The notes beneath the pieces were generated by a model, which had not been told where the DNA came from, ran no database searches, and was given only the letters and a program-made list of their open reading frames with translations. Shown here one piece after another: positions 1 through 5,408 of a stretch of DNA of 37,045 bases. The position numbers were made by a program, and so were the translations under genes. How positions within the stretch are numbered: the stretch's first letter is position 1; each line of letters opens with the position of its first letter. Location of the stretch: positions 1 to 37,045 of the forward strand of contig CAMOZC010000004.1 of NCBI GenBank assembly GCA_946630785.1. Direction: 5' to 3'. The stretch comes from an uncultured Clostridia bacterium. Lineage in GTDB: Bacteria > Bacillota > Clostridia > Christensenellales > UBA1242.

Positions 1-110
1 AAATTCTTTAATATTCATTATCATCAACATTTATTTTGTTTTTCTCATAATCAAATTCTAACAATACAACATGGATTTTGTAAATTCATTTTACGCATCG
101 GTTAAGCAAT

Positions 111-133
111 AAAAAAGACGGTTTGCACCGTCT
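111..133 (-). terminator. Rho-independent terminator after tRNA-Lys(TTT)
   Basis: On the minus strand a 7-bp stem (arms 116-122 and 127-133, AGACGGT/ACCGTCT) with a four-base loop is followed at once by a run of T. It lies about 30 bases past the 3' end of tRNA-Lys and should end that transcript. Nothing supportable was seen in positions 1-110; short open frames there have no ribosome binding site. Confidence 0.75.
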
Positions 134-162
134 CTTCTAAACCACTGCGAATTTCGCTTTTG

Positions 163-238
163 TGGTGATCCGCCCGAGGCTCGAACTCGGGACAACATCA
201 TTAAAAGTGATGTGCTCTACCAACTGAGCTAGCGGACC
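163..238 (-). tRNA. tRNA-Lys (anticodon TTT)
   Basis: A 76-nt cloverleaf with encoded CCA. The acceptor stem GGTCCGC pairs with GCGGATC (one G-U). The D-arm carries GCTCAGTTGGTAGAGC. The anticodon stem is CATCA/TGATG with loop CTTTTAA, giving anticodon TTT, and the T-arm has the usual GTTCGA. It has its own promoter upstream and a terminator downstream, so it is a single-gene transcription unit. A second lysine tRNA (CTT) lies at 4744-4819. Confidence 0.96.
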
Positions 239-247
239 ATGATTATC

Positions 248-277
248 ATCATAACATAGAACTATTTACACTGTCAA
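248..277 (-). promoter_or_regulatory. Promoter of tRNA-Lys(TTT)
   Basis: Minus-strand -35 TTGACA (272-277), 18-base spacer, -10 TATGAT (248-253), ending about 10 bases before the mature tRNA. This is a near-consensus sigma-A-type promoter. Confidence 0.8.
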
Positions 278-300
278 CTTTTATTATTTATAATTCTGAC

Positions 301-822
301 TTATTTAGCTCCCAACGGATTTAACAGATTGGCAATTTTACGGCGTAATTCATCAATGTTACAGTTGTCAGTATATTGATAATCAAGAACAGGAATTCCG
401 CTGTTACGTAAAATATCCTTAGAAACAGTTTTAATGCGATTGACACGATCAAGGTTGATAATTGACATATCGAACAAATCAACAACCAATATCGGCATCA
501 AATTCGGTGTGAAGACAACAAAATCAGCATACTGCCCTGACATGTGCAAACTTTCACGTACCGATGGGTCGAATAATTTTTCAATTGGCACATTAACGTA
601 AATAATATATTTTTCCGGCAAAGCCTTACGCAAAGCTTCGTAGAAACTCAAAGTGATGGAATCATAATAAGGAATTACCGGCGCACTTTTCGGCATTGTT
701 TTCGGCGTTTTAATTTTTGCTTCAGTACGTTTCAAACGACGGTAACGCAAAAACCAGGCATAAAAGCCTGCAATAATTGCGACGACCAATGCCGGAAAAA
801 TAAAATTTCTTAAAACGTCCAT
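301..822 (-). CDS. Membrane-anchored DUF2726-like protein
   Basis: 173 residues. One hydrophobic helix at about residues 7-27 is followed by a basic stretch (RYRRLKR), which predicts an N-terminal anchor with a cytoplasmic body. The body (about 50-170) reads like DUF2726, a restriction-endonuclease-like fold: an N-terminal helix with EALRKALPEKYIIYVNVPIE, then GQYADFVVF, then PILVVDLFD, and at the end ILRNSGIPVLDYQ. These match the usual order of strand and helix motifs, including the acidic D in the ADFVV and VVDLFD strands. The start is 8 bases after the rplS stop with no clear Shine-Dalgarno, so translation may depend on reinitiation after rplS. The substrate is unknown. The family call is from motif reading and is moderate. 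Confidence 0.6.
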   Translation of the reverse strand: MDVLRNFIFPALVVAIIAGFYAWFLRYRRLKRTEAKIKTPKTMPKSAPVIPYYDSITLSFYEALRKALPEKYIIYVNVPIEKLFDPSVRESLHMSGQYADFVVFTPNLMPILVVDLFDMSIINLDRVNRIKTVSKDILRNSGIPVLDYQYTDNCNIDELRRKIANLLNPLGAK

Positions 823-830
823 AAACTTAA

Positions 831-1355
831 TTATTTAGCTTCAGTCTTAGTTTCTGCAGCTTTAGTAGCTGTAGTTTTTGCAGCAGCGGTTTTAGCTGTT
901 GCAGTTTTAGTTGTTTTGGTTGCTTTCTTAGCAGCTGGTTTTGCCTTGTTTGCGGCAATCAAAGCTACTTTTTCATCTTCAGTTAAGACTTGTTTTTTCT
1001 TGTCGCTAACTTTGATTTTTTCCTTAACCTTAACACCTGCTTTACCGTTCAAGTCGCGGATGTAATACAATTTAGCACGACGAACTTTACCTTCGCGAAC
1101 AACTTCAATTTTATCAATACGTGGTGAATATACTGGGAAAGTACGTTCTACACCAACGCCGAAGCTGATTTTACGAACAGTGAAAGTTTCACGGATACCG
1201 CCGTTCTTACGTGCGATAACCAAGCCTTCAAAAACCTGAATACGTTCCTTGTTTCCTTCAACAATTTTGAAATACACTTTAACAGTGTCACCAACCTTAA
1301 ATGGAGTGATTTCCTTGGTTTGATTTTCCTTCTCAATAAGTTCTACTAAATTCAT
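831..1355 (-). CDS. rplS: 50S ribosomal protein L19 with long basic C-terminal tail
   Basis: L19 lies at the 30S-50S interface. The first ~115 residues carry the family signature: [63 protein letters not shown] and [10 protein letters not shown]. Start ATG 1355 is chosen because L19 begins with this [10 protein letters not shown] segment; an upstream TTG at 1391 stays in frame but lies within the -35 box. The protein is 174 residues, about 55 longer than typical L19. The extra tail from about residue 118 is almost only Lys, Ala and Thr, presumably disordered and RNA-binding. No Shine-Dalgarno sits at normal spacing; the ATG lies 7 bases after a good -10 (see promoter). The DUF2726-like gene follows 8 bases downstream. 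Confidence 0.95.
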   Translation of the reverse strand: MNLVELIEKENQTKEITPFKVGDTVKVYFKIVEGNKERIQVFEGLVIARKNGGIRETFTVRKISFGVGVERTFPVYSPRIDKIEVVREGKVRRAKLYYIRDLNGKAGVKVKEKIKVSDKKKQVLTEDEKVALIAANKAKPAAKKATKTTKTATAKTAAAKTTATKAAETKTEAK

Positions 1356-1362
1356 AGAGTAT

Positions 1363-1391
1363 ATTATATACACCTTTAAAAAATTTTGCAA
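1363..1391 (-). promoter_or_regulatory. Promoter of rplS, predicted leaderless
   Basis: Minus-strand -35 TTGCAA (1386-1391), 17-base spacer, -10 TATAAT (1363-1368). Only seven bases separate the -10 from the rplS ATG at 1355, so the expected +1 is the A of ATG or one base before it. An AAAGGTG lies inside the spacer, 15 bases from ATG; it could serve read-through transcripts only. Confidence 0.65.
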
Positions 1392-1404
1392 GAGTTTTAT
1401 TGCG

Positions 1405-1956
1405 TTATATTTTTAATTGCGGAAACTGACAAAGTGCACCCCGATAGATAACTTTCCCCTTCCCACTTTGTTCCAACTTTAAAAGTTCCATCGGGCGCAC
1501 CACTTTCCCAAATTCTTCCTGTTGAATAATACCAAATCGTTCCAAGAAATCCATCACAAATTCCGAACAATATAAACGGCGCGGATTTTTAGAGCGAAAG
1601 CATACATTCCAACGCGACAACACCGCGCCTAAATAATTATATTTATACTTTTTACGTTCCGCATACATCGTTGTAATAAATTCTACAATCTGCGCATATT
1701 TGTCATCACTGACATCAACTTGCATTACTAGAATATCCGCCTTTTTAAAACGTCGCATTAAACCATATTCAACCGACTCTTTAACAAAACCGCCTGGCCA
1801 CGGCCAATAACTCCATATCCGTCCAAAGGAGTACATTGTTTGCAAATTATCATCCACAGAAATTGACACATGAGTGAACCAATCACCGGTAAATTTACTA
1901 ATCGCGCGTGACGTAATCGTTCCTGTTTTACTTAAAACCACATATAAAGACTTCAT
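1405..1956 (-). CDS. YiiX/YebB-like permuted NlpC/P60 (papain-fold) protein
   Basis: 183 residues, no signal peptide or membrane segment. The N-terminal half has [26 protein letters not shown], with the His of THVSI in the place of the catalytic His. Near residue 130 comes [17 protein letters not shown], where Cys of YCSEF fits the catalytic cysteine of circularly permuted NlpC/P60 proteins (YiiX, YebB, DUF830 group). In this group the His precedes the Cys, as here. Members are proposed cysteine peptidases, amidases or lipid-cleaving enzymes; the substrate is not known here. It ends just upstream of the rplS promoter. No strong Shine-Dalgarno is seen (GGA nine bases before ATG). Confidence 0.6.
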   Translation of the reverse strand: MKSLYVVLSKTGTITSRAISKFTGDWFTHVSISVDDNLQTMYSFGRIWSYWPWPGGFVKESVEYGLMRRFKKADILVMQVDVSDDKYAQIVEFITTMYAERKKYKYNYLGAVLSRWNVCFRSKNPRRLYCSEFVMDFLERFGIIQQEEFGKVVRPMELLKLEQSGKGKVIYRGALCQFPQLKI

Positions 1957-2065
1957 TTTCGACTATCCATTTTTATGTCAGGCAATTTTTTTCAATCACT
2001 TGTGTAAAAACACTTTACCATATATCAAACTCACGCGCACTATTTTTTATTTTGTAATCAAGGAC

Positions 2066-2593
2066 CTACTTCGCCCGATTTGCCAGTGGTCTTTGTCCGT
2101 TATGTTCACGCTTGAACTTTTCGATTTCGGCAGTTTCCCATTCGTCAGCCGTAGCGTACTCTTTTGTTAATGGATACCATGCCACGTGTAAATAGACGTC
2201 ATAATCTTGTACTGCAAAAATATCAATACCACCACGATGTGAATGTCCACCCACAGCCATTTGTGCATATTGACGCAAACGCTTTTTCAATGATGTTGCC
2301 TTACCAATGTAAATCACATTATCATTCAAATCTGTAAAACGCTTTTGTAATTCGTCTGCGTTTGTAACCGTAACTTTTACCACCCGCCCATCATTTCTTG
2401 TAAATGTTGGACAAAATGGTTTGCCATTCACGGTTTTTGCCACGCCAAATTTGATTTCATTCTGCTCTTCATCTGTTACAAAAATCTTATAAATTCCCGG
2501 ACAATCTGGAATCATATTAAACGGATTGGTGCCAATTCGATTTCCATTCAACCACGCAATCAAAGCACCAAATTTTATTTCTTTATTATTCAT
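2066..2593 (-). CDS. GIY-YIG nuclease-family protein (soluble paralogue)
   Basis: 175 residues, last gene of a five-gene cassette. The GIY-YIG core is split by an insertion: CPGIYKIF at residues 32-38, then NVIYIGKATSLKKRLRQYA from 92, with Arg105 as the expected catalytic Arg. The C-terminal EIEKFKREHNGQRPLAN supplies the acidic residue and Asn typical of the family end. The middle (45-90: EIKFGVAKTVNGKPFCPTF) is shared with the gene just upstream. GIY-YIG domains cut DNA by a metal-dependent mechanism; the target is unknown. AAGGAG lies 7 bases before ATG. The two paralogues are 12 bases apart, so a tandem duplication in one operon is likely. Confidence 0.75.
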   Translation of the reverse strand: MNNKEIKFGALIAWLNGNRIGTNPFNMIPDCPGIYKIFVTDEEQNEIKFGVAKTVNGKPFCPTFTRNDGRVVKVTVTNADELQKRFTDLNDNVIYIGKATSLKKRLRQYAQMAVGGHSHRGGIDIFAVQDYDVYLHVAWYPLTKEYATADEWETAEIEKFKREHNGQRPLANRAK

Positions 2594-2605
2594 TCAATTC
2601 TCCTT

Positions 2606-3271
2606 TTAATTATTCGCAATTGGTGAACTCCCATCATGCTCCTGTTTGTAAATTAAAATTGCTTTTTCCTTTTCTTCATAGACATCACGCTCAGCAGAAA
2701 CAAACTGCCAAGCTACATATAAATAATCTTGATAGTTTTGGATTGTCCAAAGATTTTTTCCTCCTGTATGAGCACTTTCACCTAACGCCATACCAGCTAA
2801 CTGATTCAAGCGTTCATTTAAATGACTAGTGCAACCAATATATAAAACAACATGGTCTTTATCGAATTTTGATTGTTCAACAAAATTTTCTTGCAATGAA
2901 TTTATATCTGGTTGGCTTATATTCTTATTCGGACAAAATGTCTTTCCATTTATAGTTCTAATGCTACCAAAATGGATTTCGGCGAATTTGTTGACAAACA
3001 CACGATAAACCGCCGCTTTATCAGGGATTTTTTGCGTTTTCTCACCCCATAAGCCATCTTCTTTCCATGAAATCAAAGTTTCTAACTTTATTACATTAAA
3101 AAAAGGATTTTCTTCGTCTTTTGATTTCTCTCGCTCAAGTTCGTTTTTCACTCTGAGTTCATACAACTCTTGCTTTTGTTTCTCTTGATTTTTATTATCA
3201 TTTTTTATATATGAAATAAAAAACAAAAGTCCAACGATTAAAACAATCACAAAGAAAGCTAACTCGAGCAT
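2606..3271 (-). CDS. Membrane-anchored GIY-YIG-family protein
   Basis: 221 residues. Residues 4-22 (LAFFVIVLIVGLLFFISYI) form one transmembrane helix, followed by a charged, probably coiled-coil linker (25-55). The rest aligns by eye with the downstream paralogue: AVYRVF (87-92, the GIY strand with A for G), HFGSIRTINGKTFCPN, VVLYIGCTSHLNERLNQLAG (YIG 144-146, Arg154), and a C-terminal YKQEHDGSSPIANN. The GIY strand is degenerate, so activity is uncertain. GGAG lies 8 bases before ATG. It starts 3 bases after the upstream stop, so translational coupling is likely. A membrane-tethered GIY-YIG nuclease beside a soluble copy suggests division of labour at the membrane. Confidence 0.7.
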   Translation of the reverse strand: MLELAFFVIVLIVGLLFFISYIKNDNKNQEKQKQELYELRVKNELEREKSKDEENPFFNVIKLETLISWKEDGLWGEKTQKIPDKAAVYRVFVNKFAEIHFGSIRTINGKTFCPNKNISQPDINSLQENFVEQSKFDKDHVVLYIGCTSHLNERLNQLAGMALGESAHTGGKNLWTIQNYQDYLYVAWQFVSAERDVYEEKEKAILIYKQEHDGSSPIANN

Positions 3272-3274
3272 ACG

Positions 3275-3553
3275 TTACATCTCCATTTTAGTTTTACGGT
3301 ATTTTGACAAACGATATAACCCAGCATTTTTACCATGCGGCGGATAAACGATATCCCATTCTCCACCAGTCTTAAAATCTGGATATAGGCGTTTACAAAC
3401 CATTTCACGCAATAATGTGCGCAAACGTTTACCATTGCTATCATTTACGGCAATTTTCATTTCTGTTAAAATTTCAGTAGTATCATAACCGTTAATGTTA
3501 TGAAATTTTTGTTCCAATCTTTCCAGAGCATTTTTAATTTCTTCTTTATTCAT
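3275..3553 (-). CDS. Small unknown protein of the GIY-YIG cassette
   Basis: 92 residues, family not recognised. The start ATG 3553 is preferred over an in-frame ATG at 3598 because AAAGGAG lies 9 bases upstream and the resulting N-terminus is MNKEEIKNALERLEQKF. The first 50 residues look helical and charged; the C-terminal half ends GEWDIVYPPHGKNAGLYRLSKYRKTKMEM, rich in aromatic and basic residues. No membrane segment. It is 25 bases after the preceding gene and 3 bases before the membrane GIY-YIG gene, so it belongs to the same operon. Confidence 0.6.
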   Translation of the reverse strand: MNKEEIKNALERLEQKFHNINGYDTTEILTEMKIAVNDSNGKRLRTLLREMVCKRLYPDFKTGGEWDIVYPPHGKNAGLYRLSKYRKTKMEM

Positions 3554-3578
3554 TCTTATTTCTCCTTTTCTTTTGTTT

Positions 3579-4028
3579 TTAATACGGATATCTATCACTC
3601 ACGATTTCGTGAACGCGATATAATGCTTCATACTGTTTTAATTCAAACACTCCAGCAAAACAATATTGACCGTCTGAATTCTTAATAAACACAATGCGGT
3701 TTTTGCAATCTGAACCTTTAGCATTATTATTCTTTGTATCGGCAATTTCTTCGGTAATACGGTTACCGTTGTTTTCAATAAAATTATGCACATGCTTGTC
3801 CGCTACAACTTCGGTTTGACTGCGGTTAGAATAACAAATAAACCAAACGCCAAGTCCATCAAAATCACATTCTGGGGCGTATAAACGATGCCCGCGTGTA
3901 AACTCCTCTGCCTTTTCAGTGTCCCAACCAAACGCATCGCAACACCTTAAATAAATTTCTTGTGCGTTATCGCCATACGAACGACCGCGCACTAATTCGG
4001 TAATTAAATGCTTATTGTTTTGACTCAT
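3579..4028 (-). CDS. Unknown protein of the GIY-YIG cassette
   Basis: 149 residues from ATG 4028; the earlier in-frame ATG at 4037 directly abuts the AAAGGGG, while 4028 has it at good spacing. It overlaps the upstream sigma-like gene by 17 bases. Visible segments are GLGVWFICYSNRS (about 60) and, at the end, NRIVFIKNSDGQYCFAGVFELKQYEALYRVHEI. The latter resembles a short beta-strand module (R-V-x-F-I-K ... Y-x-F-x-G-V-Y/F-E-L ... Y-R) found beside nuclease domains in several restriction-type proteins. That similarity is my reading, not a proven homology. No membrane segment or catalytic motif was recognised. Confidence 0.6.
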   Translation of the reverse strand: MSQNNKHLITELVRGRSYGDNAQEIYLRCCDAFGWDTEKAEEFTRGHRLYAPECDFDGLGVWFICYSNRSQTEVVADKHVHNFIENNGNRITEEIADTKNNNAKGSDCKNRIVFIKNSDGQYCFAGVFELKQYEALYRVHEIVSDRYPY

Positions 4029-4494
4029 TCTTATCATCCCCTTTTTTTAATTTACGAGAAATATTTTTAAGGATTTTCTCTGATTTTTCTTCCGTGATAT
4101 TTAATAAACGAGCAATCTCCGCGTTAGAATGCATTTCATAACCAGTTTTTTCATCATATCCCAAATATAAACGTACAAACCTTCGTTCGTATGGTGTCAA
4201 CAATTTAAATTGTTTTTCAAAATTATTTCTTATCCCAATTAATTCATCTTTTTTCTTCAAAACTTTTGCCTGAAACGCCGCCTCACGATCAGCTCTTCCC
4301 TTTTCATAGGCTTCTACGCTAAAATAATCCCTATGCATTATAGATTCTTCTCGGCGGCACTTAAACAAAGCAGTAGTTTCTGCCCATTTTTCTATTTCTC
4401 GTTTTTTTCTAGCACTAAACTCAATACTATCTTGACTAACTTCCTTATCAGCATCAACTAACTTACTACTTTCATCATTAGTAGTTTCACTCAT
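4012..4494 (-). CDS. Sigma-70 region 4-like protein, first gene of the cassette
   Basis: 160 residues. The first ~95 are charged and helical. Residues ~100-155 resemble sigma-70 region 4: LTPYERRFVRLYLGY, then MHSNAEIARLLNITEEKSEKI and RKLKK, which is the usual L-x-x-x-E-R-x-V-x-x-x-Y ... x-E-I-A-x-x-L-x-I-T helix-turn-helix. No region 2 (the -10 binding part) is seen, so it is more likely an HTH regulator than a full sigma factor. GGAGG lies 10 bases before ATG. It heads the operon and may control it. The 17-base overlap with the next gene points to coupled translation. Confidence 0.65.
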   Translation of the reverse strand: MSETTNDESSKLVDADKEVSQDSIEFSARKKREIEKWAETTALFKCRREESIMHRDYFSVEAYEKGRADREAAFQAKVLKKKDELIGIRNNFEKQFKLLTPYERRFVRLYLGYDEKTGYEMHSNAEIARLLNITEEKSEKILKNISRKLKKGDDKNESKQ

Positions 4495-4615
4495 AAATAT
4501 TTTTCCTCCATTAAATTAAATTTTTATTTTCTAGCAACTTGGAAAAATGTTTGTTCGTTTACCTCCTTTTATTTCTAGCCTGGTAGATGAAAGTGTTTTG
4601 GTTGTGCCCTCCTTT
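4495..4615 (-). promoter_or_regulatory. Leader of the cassette with three Shine-Dalgarno sequences
   Basis: Predicted transcription starts near 4615, at AAAGGAGGG (4607-4615). A second AAAAGGAGG lies at 4562-4570 and a third GGAGG at 4505-4509; only the last is followed by a start codon. No ATG, GTG or TTG lies at usable distance after the first two. GCTAGAAATAAAA (4567-4579) recurs as GCTAGAAAATAAAA (4522-4535), each followed by a GGAGG, so part of the leader looks duplicated. Together with the tRNA this explains the gene-free stretch 4495-4876. Confidence 0.45.
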
Positions 4616-4621
4616 GTTTTG

Positions 4622-4651
4622 ACAATACAACAATATATACGACAAAGTCAA
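4622..4651 (-). promoter_or_regulatory. Promoter of the GIY-YIG cassette
   Basis: Minus-strand -35 TTGACT (4646-4651), 18-base spacer, -10 TATTGT (4622-4627). It reads toward the sigma-like gene 4494 and would give a leader of about 120 bases. Confidence 0.5.
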
Positions 4652-4683
4652 CAAAAATCCTAATTATGCGACGTTCATAATAC

Positions 4684-4711
4684 AAAAAAAATTGCCCTTA
4701 GCAGCAATTTT
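4684..4711 (-). terminator. Terminator after tRNA-Lys(CTT)
   Basis: Minus-strand 8-bp stem AAAATTGC/GCAATTTT (arms 4704-4711 and 4688-4695) with loop TGCTAAGG and a trailing T run. It separates the tRNA transcript from the cassette promoter. Confidence 0.75.
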
Positions 4712-4743
4712 CGTTCTAGACTTGTTTCGGATTTGTTAAGAAT

Positions 4744-4819
4744 TGGTGAGCCGCCAGGGGCTCGAACCCTGGACCAAAAGATTAAGAGTCTTTTGCTCTA
4801 CCAACTGAGCTAGCGGCCC
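4744..4819 (-). tRNA. tRNA-Lys (anticodon CTT)
   Basis: A 76-nt cloverleaf with encoded CCA. Acceptor GGGCCGC pairs with GCGGCTC (one G-U). The D-arm GCTCAGTTGGTAGAGC is the same as in tRNA-Lys(TTT). The anticodon stem is AAAGA/TCTTT with loop CTCTTAA, giving CTT. The T-arm has GGTTCGAGCC. It has its own promoter and terminator. The accessory cassette lies just beyond its 3' end, a common place for insertions, but I found no duplicated 3' tRNA segment. Confidence 0.96.
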
Positions 4820-4828
4820 TCACAAATT

Positions 4829-4858
4829 ATAGTAACACATTTTTTTATACTCTGTCAA
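4829..4858 (-). promoter_or_regulatory. Promoter of tRNA-Lys(CTT)
   Basis: Minus-strand -35 TTGACA (4853-4858), 18-base spacer, -10 TACTAT (4829-4834), ending nine bases before the mature tRNA. Confidence 0.75.
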
Positions 4859-4876
4859 TTAACACTTAACATACAA

Positions 4877-5350
4877 TCATTTGGTTTCCAGATGATAGTC
4901 CACCAATTTTGCTTCCAGTCCACCACTGAATTTAAAAAAGCCATTCAACGAACCACGGTTTTCAATCAGCCAAGGCAACCACATTTTATCCGTTGGATAC
5001 ATTTGTTCCCATGGTATCTGTTTTAAATCAAACCATGACGGGCGCATCTCTTCGGTTTCGCAAGGTTCACCCGCGAATTCGGTCGCAGTAAAGACGTGTA
5101 CATCTTCCAAAACATGTTCGCCTTTAACGTACATATCAAAACGCAAAACCCCATGTTTCTGATAATTCGTTGGCGTCACGTTGATTTCCTCCATGGTTTC
5201 ACGGAGCATTGCTTGCTCAACAGTTTCGCCGGGTTCCAATTTGCCACCAATGCCATTATAATTTCCCGCACCAAAACCGCGTTTTTTCATTGCCAACAAG
5301 ATTTGGTTTTCTTTGAATAAGTATAACAATGTTGTTTGAATTTCTTTCAT
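4877..5350 (-). CDS. NUDIX hydrolase, MTH1-like (oxidised purine dNTP diphosphatase)
   Basis: 157 residues from ATG 5350. It should hydrolyse oxidised purine dNTPs to the monophosphate, cleaning the nucleotide pool. Nudix box at residues 36-58: G-x5-E-x7-REtmEEiNV, with Asn at the usual Gly (57). Outside the box it follows human MTH1 closely: MKKRGFGAG before the box, DVHVF, EMRPSWFDLKQIPW, MYPTDKMWLPWL and GFFKFSG. The 24-residue N-terminus before this MKKRGFG also matches MTH1 length, which favours this start over ATG 5374. No Shine-Dalgarno; ATG lies 12 bases after a good -10. It is the only intact gene here that stops with TGA. The enzyme class is secure; the exact substrate is inferred. 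Confidence 0.85.
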   Translation of the reverse strand: MKEIQTTLLYLFKENQILLAMKKRGFGAGNYNGIGGKLEPGETVEQAMLRETMEEINVTPTNYQKHGVLRFDMYVKGEHVLEDVHVFTATEFAGEPCETEEMRPSWFDLKQIPWEQMYPTDKMWLPWLIENRGSLNGFFKFSGGLEAKLVDYHLETK

Positions 5351-5362
5351 ATGATTCGCTAC

Positions 5363-5391
5363 AGTATAAATCATCTTTCCCGTTTTTCCAA
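5363..5391 (-). promoter_or_regulatory. Promoter of the NUDIX gene
   Basis: Minus-strand -35 TTGGAA (5386-5391), 17-base spacer, -10 TATACT (5363-5368). The predicted +1 is only about six bases before ATG 5350, too short for a Shine-Dalgarno. Confidence 0.5.
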
Positions 5392-5408
5392 TCAGTTAAA
5401 GTTGCAGT

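Noticed and set aside
62-112. Short plus-strand frame at the left edge
   Set aside because: Only about 16 codons, no ribosome binding site, no protein-like context.
831-1391. rplS starting at TTG 1391
   Set aside because: The first 12 codons do not belong to L19 and the TTG is the -35 box of a good promoter; ATG 1355 matches the family start.
2066-4819. Integration of the cassette at tRNA-Lys(CTT) with att repeats
   Set aside because: The cassette lies past the tRNA 3' end, but I found no second copy of the tRNA 3' segment at its far side and no integrase.
4877-4879. TGA read as Trp (code 4)
   Set aside because: All Trp codons inspected are TGG and the NUDIX protein ends at the family length on this TGA.
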